46,604 bases of DNA from Chloroflexota bacterium (GTDB lineage: Bacteria > Chloroflexota > Anaerolineae > Aggregatilineales > Phototrophicaceae). Position numbers and translations under genes: made by a program. The notes beneath the pieces are model-generated. The model did not search any database. It saw nothing but the letters and a program-made list of their open reading frames with translations, and had not been told where the DNA came from. Location of the stretch: the NCBI GenBank assembly GCA_011523545.1, contig WTGN01000011.1:1-46604 (forward strand), given 5' to 3'. Below, piece by piece: positions 34,180 to 42,753 of the stretch. Each line of letters opens with the position of its first letter. Position 1 is the stretch's first letter.

Positions 34180-35343
34180 TCATTCGCCGGTCGCGCTCAA
34201 AATGTGCGTCGCCACTGTTGCCCCAAGGCCGCCCATGTTTTGAATGAGAATATGTCGGGCGCCGGGTATCTGATTTTCGCCGGCCCGGCCAGTCAGTTGC
34301 AGCGCCGCCTCCACCGCTTGATAGACGCCGGTGGCGCCGGCCGGGTTTCCACGGCTCTTGAGGCCGCCGAAACTGCTCAAGGGCAGCTCGCCGGCTGTTG
34401 CGATTCTCTCTCCGCCGCCCTGGGCCCACTCCCATCCCCGGCCGGCGTCGCTGTAGCCCATCGCTTCCAATGACAGGGCCGTCAAGATGGTAAAGGCGTC
34501 ATGCAATTCCAGGGCGTCCAAGTCTGACAAGCCGAGCCCTGCCTGCTTCAGGCTCGCCGCCGTTGACAGCGTGACGGCCGGCAATTTCAGAGGCTGGATA
34601 CGATCTTGAATCATGAGGCTGTCGCTGGCCAGCGCGCTGCCGCTAATCGCCACCGGCCGCGGCACGAGGTCCGCCGCCAGCTCAGCGTTGACCAGAATGA
34701 CCGCCGCCGCTCCATCGCCATCCGGCGCGCTGTCAAAGAGATTGACCGGATCGGCGATCATTGGTGCTTTGACGAAGGCGCCGGACCGCAGCTTGTTGCG
34801 GAACATCGCGCAGCTGTTGCGAGCGCCGTTTCGATGCGCATTCACGCTGAATCCTTCAAATTGCGATAGCTCGACGTCATATTCGTGCATATAGCGCCGC
34901 ATCAACAGGCCAGCCATCGCGGCGAGCGTCGCGCCGTTCACGGATTCATAATCGGCATCCAGACTGACATTGCGCGCGGCAAGCCGAGCCGGGCCCACGA
35001 TATCTGTCGCTTTCTCAACACCGATTACCATCGCGCTGCCCACAGCGCCTGATGCGACAGCCATATAGCCAGCGCGCAAGGCGGCCCCGCCCGACGCGTC
35101 GCCCGCTTCACAGGTGAATGATTCGACGCCGGGCAAGCCCAGCTGCCCCGCTATCAGGCTGCCCAGCTGCGCCTGCTGATTGAACGCCGCGCCATAGGCA
35201 TTGCCGATGTACAGCGCATCCACCTGTTTCAAATCAGCGTCGCGCAGCGCCAGCTCGCCGGCTTCGGCGGCCAGGTCGCCAAGCCCGGTTGACCAGTGCT
35301 CGCGCACCGGTATCATTCCGGCGCCAACAATCGATACACGCAT
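34180..35343 (-). CDS. Archaeal-type thiolase (acetyl-CoA C-acetyltransferase)
   Basis: Condenses two acetyl-CoA to acetoacetyl-CoA for the mevalonate pathway. 387 aa from ATG 35343; a TTG at 35352 is too close to the AAGGA ribosome site. Nucleophile Cys78 in SFTCEAGDASGGAALRAGY, His281 in LELHDAFTIL, and the late motif GGLKSRGNPAGATG. In most thiolases that last motif reads GHP; here the histidine is Asn333, which is unusual unless it is common in this subfamily. The end ILIQNMGGLGATVATHIL is of the SCP-x/archaeal class and lacks the second cysteine of bacterial thiolases. It lies between HMG-CoA synthase and the DUF35 genes, the order seen in archaea. Confidence 0.9.
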   Translation of the reverse strand: MRVSIVGAGMIPVREHWSTGLGDLAAEAGELALRDADLKQVDALYIGNAYGAAFNQQAQLGSLIAGQLGLPGVESFTCEAGDASGGAALRAGYMAVASGAVGSAMVIGVEKATDIVGPARLAARNVSLDADYESVNGATLAAMAGLLMRRYMHEYDVELSQFEGFSVNAHRNGARNSCAMFRNKLRSGAFVKAPMIADPVNLFDSAPDGDGAAAVILVNAELAADLVPRPVAISGSALASDSLMIQDRIQPLKLPAVTLSTAASLKQAGLGLSDLDALELHDAFTILTALSLEAMGYSDAGRGWEWAQGGGERIATAGELPLSSFGGLKSRGNPAGATGVYQAVEAALQLTGRAGENQIPGARHILIQNMGGLGATVATHILSATGE

Positions 35344-35348
35344 AGCAT

Positions 35349-36419
35349 TCAATCCTTAAGTTTGTCGCGGAAGCGGACGTAAGTCCCGTAATCGATCGCG
35401 CGGCGGCGAGCGATGTAATCGGCCGTAGTCAGCCGGTCCTCAGGCAGCTCACTGATTCGCCCGGTCACGCGCAAATCAAAAGCGTCGGAACCGGCGCCGC
35501 TGCCATAGCTGACCATCAGAATGCGGTCGCCCGGTTCAGCGATATCGAGGATCGCCGTCAAGCCAACCATGCAGGAGCCCGAATATACATTGCCGATCTC
35601 ATTCGCTAGCAGGCCCGGGCCGATCTGTTCCGGTGAAAAACCGAGCAGTTTTGCGGCGCGGGCGGGGAACTTGACATTCGGCTGATGAAAAACGGCATAA
35701 TTGTAGTCCGACGGGCTGGAATTCATCATTTCCATCAAATTCGATGCGGCAGCAAGCGTATGGGCAAAATAAGCCGGCTCGCCAGTGAAGCGATCGCCAT
35801 GGCTCGGATAGGCCTCCCCAGCCCGCCGCCAAAAATCGGGCGTGTCGGTGACGTAACTGTAACTGCCTTGATAGACGGCATAACTTTCTTCTGCCGGGCC
35901 AAGAATGAAAGCCGCCCCGCCGGAGCCGGCTGTATACTCAAGCGCATCGCCCGGGCGCCCTTGCGCCGTATCCATGCCGATGCTGAGCGTATACTCGGCC
36001 ATCCCGCTGCCGACAACGCCGAGCGACGCCTGCACCGCTTCCGTGCCGGCCTTGCAGGCAAACTCCCAGTCGGCAGCCAACACATCCGCCGGCGCGCCTA
36101 TGCTTTCAGCGACAATCGTGCTCGACGGCTTGACCGCATAGGGATGGCTTTCGCTGCCCACCCAAACGGCGCGGATCCGCCCCGGGTCAACGACGCCCGC
36201 GCAAAATAGTGCGTTGCGCGCCGCTTCGATGGCCATCGTTACAACATCCTCATCAACCCCGGCCACCGCCTTCTCCTGTACCGGCGCTGGACCAAGGCCG
36301 TCAGTCCAGACCCGCGCAATTTCCCTTCCCGGCAAGCGATATCTCGGGATGTAAGCGCCGTAGCCGACGATGCCCACCGCTCGGTCCGGATTCATCAAAG
36401 GATTTGGGACATTAGTCAT
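35349..36419 (-). CDS. Hydroxymethylglutaryl-CoA synthase, archaeal type
   Basis: Joins acetoacetyl-CoA and acetyl-CoA to HMG-CoA. 356 aa, short archaeal form. Catalytic residues are visible: Glu57 in [11 protein letters not shown], Cys122 in [11 protein letters not shown] and His245 in [11 protein letters not shown]. Other marks: [15 protein letters not shown] at the start, [15 protein letters not shown] and [17 protein letters not shown]. The ATG overlaps the TGA of the HMG-CoA reductase gene (ATGA), and the thiolase gene follows after a few bases, so the upper pathway is one tightly coupled operon. A FabH-like ketoacyl synthase is excluded by the motif set. Confidence 0.95.
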   Translation of the reverse strand: MTNVPNPLMNPDRAVGIVGYGAYIPRYRLPGREIARVWTDGLGPAPVQEKAVAGVDEDVVTMAIEAARNALFCAGVVDPGRIRAVWVGSESHPYAVKPSSTIVAESIGAPADVLAADWEFACKAGTEAVQASLGVVGSGMAEYTLSIGMDTAQGRPGDALEYTAGSGGAAFILGPAEESYAVYQGSYSYVTDTPDFWRRAGEAYPSHGDRFTGEPAYFAHTLAAASNLMEMMNSSPSDYNYAVFHQPNVKFPARAAKLLGFSPEQIGPGLLANEIGNVYSGSCMVGLTAILDIAEPGDRILMVSYGSGAGSDAFDLRVTGRISELPEDRLTTADYIARRRAIDYGTYVRFRDKLKD

Positions 36420-37699
36420 GACGCCCCCCGTCTTTCTCGCAGGATCGCTTCCGCGCGCTCCAGGCGGATATTGCCTTCTTCAATCAATTGACTGGCTATC
36501 GCGCCGGCACACGCTTCCTCCGCGCCGGCCGCCAGCGCCAGCTGCCGCGCATGCAGGCGCATATGACCTTTCTGAATGCCGTCCGTTGCCAGCGCCCGGA
36601 TAGCGCCGAGATTCTGAGCCAAACCCACCGCCGACGCGATCTGCGCCAGCTCCTGCGCTGTATCGACGCCCAGCAGCTTCAAGGCGGTTTGCGCGCCTCG
36701 ATGCGCACGCGTCGCCCCGCCGACGATCCCCGCGGCCAGCGGCAGTTCAATCTCTCCATGCAGGTTGCCGTCGCTGTCCAGCCGCCATTGTGTCAAGCTT
36801 CGGTATTGCCCGCTTCTTGCGGCATAAGCGTGCGCGCCCGCCTCCACCGCGCGCCAATCGTTGCCGGTCGCCAGCAGAACGGCGTCGATGCCATTCATGA
36901 TGCCCTTGTTATGGGTGGCAGCCCGGTAGGGGTCGACCTCAGCGAAGGCCGCCGCTTCCATGATCCGCTCGGCCACTTGCCCGCCAGATGCCGTCCGCGT
37001 TTGCAGTGACTCGCGTGGGATCATGCCGGCCGCGCGCGCCATCCGCCGGTCGCTGAGATTGCTCAAAATGCGCAGGTTCACGCGTCCGCCAGAGATGCTT
37101 TCGATGAGTGGGGCGATATGTTCAGCGGCCGAATTTATTGCGTTGGCGCCCATGGCATCGCGCGCATCGTAATGCAAGTGCAGTATCAACATGTCGCCCA
37201 TCGCCGTGTTATGCAGCGGACGGGCTTTCAGGTCAATCGCGCCGCCGCCGCGCGCGACGATGCTGCCCGCGATGGCATTCACCCGCTCCAGAATCTCGCT
37301 CTTCCGCGCCAGAATTGCGCCCGCCCCCTCTTCCATGTCGGGCAGATCCAACACTTGTATTTGGCCGATCATGATTGGCTCGTCAGCGCTGGCGCTGAAA
37401 CCGCCGGCGTGACGAAAGAGCTTCGCCGCGGCGCTGCAGGCAGCCACGACCGATGCTTCTTCCACCACCATCGGAATCACATACTCGCGCCCGTTGATCA
37501 GGAAATTCGTCGCGACACCAAGCGGCAAACTGTAGCGCCCGATGACATTCTCGATCATGAGATCGGCCTGCGCAATCGACAGACCAGTATCATTGAGCGC
37601 GTCCAGATCGGCTTCGTCCAGGCCCGCCCAATTGCAGACGATCGCTTGCCGCTCGGCCAGGGACTTGCGATGGAAACCCGAAAATGATGACTTGCTCAT
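36416..37699 (-). CDS. mvaA: Hydroxymethylglutaryl-CoA reductase, class II
   Basis: Reduces HMG-CoA to mevalonate, the committed step. 427 aa from ATG 37699; the frame is open to 37816 but the earlier part shows no conservation. Class II features: [19 protein letters not shown], the catalytic Glu in [12 protein letters not shown], the Lys in [14 protein letters not shown], the Asp in [12 protein letters not shown] and the His in [15 protein letters not shown]. There are no membrane helices, in contrast to eukaryotic class I. First gene of the operon HMGR - HMGS - thiolase - DUF35 parts. Cofactor preference (NADH or NADPH) cannot be settled by eye. Confidence 0.95.
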   Translation of the reverse strand: MSKSSFSGFHRKSLAERQAIVCNWAGLDEADLDALNDTGLSIAQADLMIENVIGRYSLPLGVATNFLINGREYVIPMVVEEASVVAACSAAAKLFRHAGGFSASADEPIMIGQIQVLDLPDMEEGAGAILARKSEILERVNAIAGSIVARGGGAIDLKARPLHNTAMGDMLILHLHYDARDAMGANAINSAAEHIAPLIESISGGRVNLRILSNLSDRRMARAAGMIPRESLQTRTASGGQVAERIMEAAAFAEVDPYRAATHNKGIMNGIDAVLLATGNDWRAVEAGAHAYAARSGQYRSLTQWRLDSDGNLHGEIELPLAAGIVGGATRAHRGAQTALKLLGVDTAQELAQIASAVGLAQNLGAIRALATDGIQKGHMRLHARQLALAAGAEEACAGAIASQLIEEGNIRLERAEAILRERRGAS

Positions 37700-37799
37700 G
37701 TCCCTTAGCCTAGTGGCGGACAGCTTGCAATATCTATCAGCGAGGTCTCTATTGCTCTCATAAACTCGCCATTCCAGGGCGCAGTTGAAGGCCGGCGGC

Positions 37800-37830
37800 A
37801 AAATAAAAGAATCCACCGGGCGGTGGATTC
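37800..37830 (-). terminator. Intrinsic terminator after the small membrane protein gene
   Basis: Minus strand: stem GAATCCACC/GGTGGATTC (9 bp), 4-nt loop, then TTTTATTTT. It lies 24 nt after the stop of the gene at 37855-38133 and separates that gene from the mevalonate operon. Confidence 0.9.
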
Positions 37831-37854
37831 CAGAGTAATTGATGCGGTGCAGAT

Positions 37855-38133
37855 TTAGTCAGGCAGGATCCCGGTGTCCATAAAGGCGTCAAGCCAAATC
37901 ACAAAGACCAGACCAATGGGGATGGACGTGAACAGGTAATAGAGCGTCCCGTATTCTTGCAGCGAAACGCCTTGCGGGTTCTTGATGCCGCCGAATAGCC
38001 AGCCGACAATCGGGATTTGATGCAGCAAAGGCAGCATGTCGAAACCGACGGTTATAATGCCGTAACCGACCACAAGACCCAAAACCATCGAGATAGTCCA
38101 TACAATCAGTCGCCGAATTGTCAAACTTGACAT
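37855..38133 (-). CDS. Small membrane protein of unknown function
   Basis: 92 aa from ATG 38133, which has GGAG six nt upstream; the frame is open to 38244 without support. Two membrane helices: VWTISMVLGLVVGYGIITVGF near the N-terminus, split by a loop with IPIVGWLFGGIKNPQ, and YLFTSIPIGLVFVIWLDAF near the C-terminus. The short tail is acidic. I do not recognise the family. It is a single-gene unit with its own terminator, divergent from the serine-palmitoyltransferase-like gene. Confidence 0.7.
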   Translation of the reverse strand: MSSLTIRRLIVWTISMVLGLVVGYGIITVGFDMLPLLHQIPIVGWLFGGIKNPQGVSLQEYGTLYYLFTSIPIGLVFVIWLDAFMDTGILPD

Positions 38134-38265
38134 CTCAAACTCCGAATAATAAGCGCCCCAACCTGCGCACATTGTACACCCTGTTTGCGCTTTGGCGCAA
38201 GTGAACGATTTCACGAACGGCGGGCGGCGCAGACAAATGGTCATTGTGAAAGGTTATGCCTGCTG

Positions 38266-38293
38266 TTAGACTCAGCGATGTGAGTTATATGCT
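38266..38293 (+). promoter_or_regulatory. Probable promoter of the AOS-family enzyme gene, followed by a long leader
   Basis: TTAGAC (38266-38271), 16-nt spacer, TATGCT (38288-38293). The leader to GTG 38435 is about 135 nt and contains inverted repeats (AGCGCC/GGCGCT; GTCCTC/GGGGGC followed by CTTTT near 38410-38420) that could form an attenuator. No known riboswitch class was recognised. Confidence 0.4.
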
Positions 38294-38434
38294 ATGTAGT
38301 TGCCGAAATAACAGGAGACACTTGGCGGCGAGCGCCTGTCCTTTGCGGCGCTGAAGGTGACTCCCGGATAAATCGTCAAGGTTTGGCGTGAGCGCAAGCG
38401 TCCTCGTGCGCGGGGGCCTTTTCAGGAGAGAGCT

Positions 38435-39634
38435 GTGGCAGACTTATTCGACAAGTTATCCGAATTTACCGTCGCCAAAGAAGCGATGGAGATGGGTATT
38501 TATCCATTCTTCCGCGCCCTGAGCGACTCCGAAGGCACGACCGCCACCTTCGAAGACAAAGACGTTGTGATGCTGGGCTCCAACAATTATCTCGGCCTCA
38601 CAACCGATGAACGCGTTCAAAACGCAGCGATTGAGGCGACGCAGCGCTATGGCACGAGCGTTACCGGCTCCCGCTTTCTCAACGGCACGCTTGAGTTGCA
38701 TCTGGAGGCGGACCGGCGGCTGGCGGATTTTGTCGGCAAAGAAGCGGCGCTTGTATTCTCAACCGGTTATCAGACCAACCTGGGCACCGTCTCCGCCCTG
38801 TTGGGCAAAAACGATGTGGCCATTCTCGACAAAGACGCGCACGCCTGCCTGGTCGATGGCGTTCAAATGTCGCGCGGGACGATGAAACGCTTCAAGCATA
38901 ACGATGTCAACGATCTCGAGCGCGTCTTGAGCCGCCTGCCTGATGACGCCGGCAAGCTGGTCATCGTCGATGGCGTTTACAGCATGGGTGGTGATTTCGC
39001 CCCGCTGCCGCAGATTGTAGAGGTCTGCCAACAGTATGAAGCGCGCTTGCTCGTGGATGACGCGCATGGCATCGGCGTGGCCGGCGGCGGACGCGGCACA
39101 TCGGCGCACTTTGGCTTGACCGATCAGGTCGATCTCATCATGGGCACCTTTAGCAAGAGCTTCGCCTCAATCGGCGGTTTCATCGCCGGTTCAGCCGATG
39201 TCATCCACTATGTACAGCATCATGCGCGCTCCTTGATCTTTTCAGCGGCGCTGCCTGCGCCCAATCTCGCCGCTGTTTTGGCCGCGCTGGAGATAATCGA
39301 AACCGAACCCAAGCATGTGCAGCAGGTATGGAAGAACGCCGAGTACATGCGCAAGGGGCTCAAGAAGCTGGGCTACGACACCTTCAATAGCCAGACGCCC
39401 ATTATCCCGGTCAAGATCGGCGAGCAATTCCGCACTGGTTTGACCTGGGCCGCGCTGATTGAAGAAGGCGTATACACGAATCCCGTCGTCCCGCCGGCGA
39501 CGCCGCCCAACCAGGCGCTGCTGCGCACCAGTTATATCGCGACCCATCGCCAAGAGCACCTCGATCGGGCGCTGGTGGCATTTGAAACGGTGGGCAGGAA
39601 CCTTGACCTCATCCCGGGAGACAACTCGGCTTAG
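38435..39634 (+). CDS. PLP-dependent alpha-oxoamine synthase, serine-palmitoyltransferase-like
   Basis: 399 aa. Family that condenses an amino acid with an acyl-CoA (serine palmitoyltransferase, Kbl, BioF, HemA). Motifs: LGSNNYLGLTTDERVQ, GTSVTGSRFLNGTLELHLE, ALVFSTGYQTNLGTVSAL, DDAHGIGVAGG with the Asp that contacts the PLP nitrogen, and MGTFSKSFASIGGFIAG with the Schiff-base lysine. The text around GSRFLNG and FKHNDVNDLERVL is closest to bacterial serine palmitoyltransferases, which start sphingolipid synthesis. No acyl carrier protein or sphingolipid gene is adjacent, so glycine C-acetyltransferase or 8-amino-7-oxononanoate synthase stay possible. Start GTG 38435 behind AGGAGAG. Confidence 0.85.
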   Translation: MADLFDKLSEFTVAKEAMEMGIYPFFRALSDSEGTTATFEDKDVVMLGSNNYLGLTTDERVQNAAIEATQRYGTSVTGSRFLNGTLELHLEADRRLADFVGKEAALVFSTGYQTNLGTVSALLGKNDVAILDKDAHACLVDGVQMSRGTMKRFKHNDVNDLERVLSRLPDDAGKLVIVDGVYSMGGDFAPLPQIVEVCQQYEARLLVDDAHGIGVAGGGRGTSAHFGLTDQVDLIMGTFSKSFASIGGFIAGSADVIHYVQHHARSLIFSAALPAPNLAAVLAALEIIETEPKHVQQVWKNAEYMRKGLKKLGYDTFNSQTPIIPVKIGEQFRTGLTWAALIEEGVYTNPVVPPATPPNQALLRTSYIATHRQEHLDRALVAFETVGRNLDLIPGDNSA

Positions 39635-39672
39635 CGCTTGCCGCTCAGTCGCGTCTGGGCGGTCAGTTCAGG

Positions 39673-40728
39673 TCATGACTTCGTAACTACAATCTTTCCC
39701 GGCCCGGCGACGACATCGCCAAGCACAAAGGCGTCTTCGCCTTGCGCGACCAGCTCAGCCAGCAGCGCGCCCGCCCTTTCCAGCGGGGCCGCCAGCAAGA
39801 GGCCGCCGGATGTCTGCGGATCGAAGAGCAATCCATATTCGTGCTCGGCAAGCGTGCCATCGGTTTCAAGCCATTGGGAATAATATTCACGGTTGCGCTC
39901 CATGCCGCCGGGGAACACGCCTTCCCGCGCATGTTCCGCCACGCCCGGCAGCAGCGCGATCGACTCCATCGCCAGCCTGAAGTTCACCTGGCTTAACCTG
40001 GCCATCTCCAAGCCATGGCCGACCAAGCCAAAGCCGGTGACATCGGTCATCGCGCGTACGCCATGCCGCTGCGCCAGCTCGGAAGCGGCGCGATTGAGGC
40101 GCGACATCGATTGGACCGCCTCGCCCACATGCTCGGGCGCCGCAATGCCGCGCTTGAGCGCTGTGGTGATGACGCCCGTTCCCAGGCGCTTGCTCAAAAT
40201 TAGCACATCGCCCGCTCGCGCGCCGGACTTGCGGATGATCTTGCCGGTCTCCACTTCTCCAGTCACAGACAAGCCATACTTCGGCTCGGCATCAGTGATG
40301 GAATGCCCGCCGGCAATTACCGCGCCGGCCTCTTTGACCTTCTCCGCGCCGCCGCGCAGTATCTCCGACAAGATTCCCTTGTCAAGATCATCGGGATAGG
40401 CCACCAGGTTGATGGCCATCAAAGGACGGCCGCCCATCGCGTAGACATCGCTCAAGGCATTGGCCGCGGCGATGGCGCCGAAATCATAAGGGTCATCCAC
40501 GACGGGCGGGAAAAAATCGGTCGTGGAAATGATCGCGCGCCCGGAATCGAGCTGGTAGACGGCCGCGTCATCGGGCTCTGCCAGACCCACCAGCACCTGG
40601 GGATATTCGTCGCCGCTGTAGATTTCGCTTAGGGGACGCAAAACTTGCGTCAGCTCGCTCGGGCTGAGCTTGGAGGCTCAACCGGCGCAGCTTGCAAGCG
40701 ATGTCAGCTTTACTTCAAGTTTCTGCAT
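39673..40728 (-). CDS. selD: Selenide, water dikinase (SelD), selenocysteine-containing
   Basis: Makes selenophosphate from selenide and ATP. The full gene reads through an in-frame TGA at 40680-40678: from ATG 40728 the protein begins MQKLEVKLTSLASCAG, then Sec17, then ASKLSPSELTQ. This is the SelD active-site loop, where Cys or Sec is followed three residues later by the essential Lys (Lys20). A caller that stops at TGA begins falsely at TTG 40641. The rest is standard: DDAAVYQLDSGRAIISTTDF, ANALSDVYAMGG, AGGHSITDAEPKYGLSVTG, and the C-terminal FDPQTSGGLLLA. 351 aa in total. ATG has GAGGTG upstream and lies 57 nt behind tRNA-Pro. Implies that SelA/SelB/tRNA-Sec exist elsewhere. Confidence 0.93.
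40635..40667 (-). promoter_or_regulatory. Candidate bacterial SECIS hairpin of selD
   Basis: Directly downstream of the selD UGA. One hairpin pairs GACGCAA with TTGCGTC (7 bp, 3-nt loop GTT, 40651-40635), with the loop about 33 nt after UGA. An alternative, partly exclusive hairpin pairs TCAGC with GCTGA (40667-40650), with its loop 15 nt after UGA. Bacterial SECIS loops are expected roughly within this distance and usually contain G; which of the two is used is not decided. Confidence 0.5.
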
Positions 40729-40784
40729 TGGACTCACCTCATGATGGAAACCGCCCACCGACGGGCGAGCGGGTCATACTCCTG

Positions 40785-40859
40785 TCGGGGTACCCGGATT
40801 CGAACCGGGGACCTCTTACACCCCATGCAAGCGCGCTAGCCGGACTGCGCCATACCCCG
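40785..40859 (-). tRNA. tRNA-Pro (anticodon GGG)
   Basis: 75 nt. Acceptor stem CGGGGTA/TACCCCG with discriminator A, D-arm GCGC/GCGC, anticodon stem CTTGC/GTAAG with loop ATGGGGT (anticodon GGG, G at 37 as usual for proline tRNAs), and T-arm CCCGG/CCGGG with loop TTCGAAT. CCA is not encoded. It is upstream of selD on the same strand and may share a transcript. Confidence 0.93.
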
Positions 40860-40923
40860 TTGTCGCCCTTATGATAACACAAAAAACTTGCTTTGCCAGC
40901 TTCCGAAACATCGGGTGCTGTAT

Positions 40924-40972
40924 CCTTTGCGGCGGAAATTCAACTGAGCCAAATTCAGTTTCACCGCAAAGG
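40924..40972. repeat. Intergenic palindromic element
   Basis: Perfect 9-bp arms CCTTTGCGG (40924-40932) and CCGCAAAGG (40964-40972), with an inner pair AACTGA (40942-40947) / TCAGTT (40955-40960). It lies in the 237-bp, AT-richer gap between tRNA-Pro and the LCP gene. The following bases to about 41055 have the purine-rich/pyrimidine-rich halves (AAAGAGAAAAGG ... CTCGGTGTACTCAGTGGT) of dispersed intergenic repeats found in many environmental bacterial genomes. No other copy is in this window. Confidence 0.5.
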
Positions 40973-41096
40973 AAAGAAGAACAAAGAGAAAAGGCTAACT
41001 TCCTTACGATTCTCGGTGTCCTCTCTTTTCTCGGTGTACTCAGTGGTAAAGTTTTTTCGATAGCCACCGAATTCAATACACTCCCAAACATCGCCG

Positions 41097-42674
41097 TCAG
41101 CCATCAAGCGGCAACACGCCATAGGTGCAAGACTCATAATCGCGCCCGATGATCACTTCGTAGTCGTAGTCCCGGTCGGCGCTCGCGTCCACTTCCACCT
41201 GCTCCAGGTCCATGTTGAGCGCGCTCAGGATGCCCGGGACGAGGCTGCCCTTGACCGTCGCCGCGCGATCTGTCAGTTGATTGCTGGCGTAATCCTTGCC
41301 ATCGGCCAGCGCTCCCAGCGCAATAGCATTGTACCCATCCCAGCGCAGGCGCTCGCTGGCGACGATGTCCCAATTCTCCTCACCGGATGCGTTGTACACC
41401 GCGATAGACGGACCGGTGAGAACCGACTGATATTTTGAGGGTGGCGTATACAGCGCTTGCATCAGCTGGGCCACAGCTTCCCGCTGGGGCAGCAGCACCA
41501 GCCAGCCATCCCGCGTCGTCCACTGTACTGTATGGTAATTCTTCTTGAAGGTAAAGCTGGCGACGTCGTTGAGATCAAGATTGATCACAAATGGCAAAAG
41601 CCGCAGCATTAAATCAAAGGGGATATCGGTATCGACGATGTCGGTAAGCTCTGGCCAAAGCTGCGGCAAAGTCGTCGCCAGGCCCAGGCTGCGCGCCTTC
41701 CGCCAGATCGCCCGCACCAGCAGTTGGTGGCGCCGGCCACGATCGAAATCGTCGGTGTACTTCCGCGTGCGCGCGTACCACAAGGCGTCGAAACCATCAA
41801 AATTGTGGTAACCCACCGGCAATGTGCGCCAACGGTAGCCTCTTGAGCCGGTCCGCCGTTCCTCGGCGTTGCCAATGGGATAATAATCTCGATAGGCGCA
41901 GTCGACAGCAATATCGACGCCCTGAAGGCGGTCGATGATGGCTTCGAAACCGGCGAAATCCACCCGCGCGTAGTAGTGGACGTTGATGCCGAAGTTGTAA
42001 AAGATCGTCTGGCGCAACAGGCCGAAGCCGCGCCCGGGATCCCATTGCAGATTCTCGCCGATGCCAAATGCCGTATTCAAGCGGCCCATATTGCCATGCG
42101 GAATGTAGACAAAGAGATCGCGCGGCAGGCTCAACATGGCGACCGTGCCCGTCTCCACATTCAGCGAGACGATGACCATCGTGTCGGTCCGGATGAAGTT
42201 GTCGGCGGTCTGCGCATCGCTGCCAAGCAGCATAATATTGATGAGACGATGCGCGCGATATGTCTCCGGCGCAGGACGCGGCACGCGTGTACCAGAGAGC
42301 CACTTGCCGTCCGCCGGCTCCCGCGGCACCAGCAACTTCGGCAGGTCAAAATCATCGGGCCTGGGCGTTGCCGTCGCTGGCGCCGCATCCGTCGCCGGTT
42401 CCGGCGTCGCCGCTTCCGCCGTGGGGCTGTCTGCGCTGTCCTGAAGCAGGATGATCGATGAAGCAGCGCGCAGACCCGCGTGTTCATCGCCGGCGAGCGC
42501 GGTGGCAGTCGCGCGGTAGGCGCCGCGGCGCGCATCGGTCGTGCCGGCGATAGACTGGTTCAGCTCATTCAACGAGCCGACCTCAGAGACCGTCCAGCCC
42601 AGCGCAAGCGCCAACAAGAGCGCGAGTGCGGTCGCGGCGAGTGTCAACATGCAGTTGAGCCCGCGGAAAATCAT
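41097..42674 (-). CDS. LytR-CpsA-Psr (LCP) family glycopolymer transferase with LytR_C-like end
   Basis: Attaches polymers carried on polyprenyl phosphate to peptidoglycan or other envelope targets. 525 aa. N-terminal membrane helix (LTLAATALALLLALALG), a Pro/Ala/Thr-rich linker, then the LCP domain at about 140-370: NIMLLGSDAQTADNFIRTDTM, VAMLSLPRDLFVYIP, and YARTRKYTDDFDRGRRHQ with the conserved Arg and Asp residues that bind the polyprenyl pyrophosphate head. The C-terminal about 90 residues (GPSIAVYNASGEENWDIVA) match a LytR_C domain. Second gene after the giant LysM repeat protein (80 bp gap), which suggests work on the same wall structure. Confidence 0.92.
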   Translation of the reverse strand: MIFRGLNCMLTLAATALALLLALALGWTVSEVGSLNELNQSIAGTTDARRGAYRATATALAGDEHAGLRAASSIILLQDSADSPTAEAATPEPATDAAPATATPRPDDFDLPKLLVPREPADGKWLSGTRVPRPAPETYRAHRLINIMLLGSDAQTADNFIRTDTMVIVSLNVETGTVAMLSLPRDLFVYIPHGNMGRLNTAFGIGENLQWDPGRGFGLLRQTIFYNFGINVHYYARVDFAGFEAIIDRLQGVDIAVDCAYRDYYPIGNAEERRTGSRGYRWRTLPVGYHNFDGFDALWYARTRKYTDDFDRGRRHQLLVRAIWRKARSLGLATTLPQLWPELTDIVDTDIPFDLMLRLLPFVINLDLNDVASFTFKKNYHTVQWTTRDGWLVLLPQREAVAQLMQALYTPPSKYQSVLTGPSIAVYNASGEENWDIVASERLRWDGYNAIALGALADGKDYASNQLTDRAATVKGSLVPGILSALNMDLEQVEVDASADRDYDYEVIIGRDYESCTYGVLPLDG

Positions 42675-42753
42675 AAGCGTCTAGTCTTTACTACCTGCTC
42701 CAGGCGCGCTGTGCATATCTCAGCTTCCTATTATGGCCATGACCGAGCCCAGC

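Noticed and set aside
39673..40641. selD starting at TTG 40641
   Set aside because: It would remove the active-site loop. The frame upstream, through UGA, gives the conserved sequence and a good start.
40785..40859. tRNA next to selD being tRNA-Sec
   Set aside because: It is 75 nt with a normal 7-bp acceptor stem, no long variable arm, and anticodon GGG.
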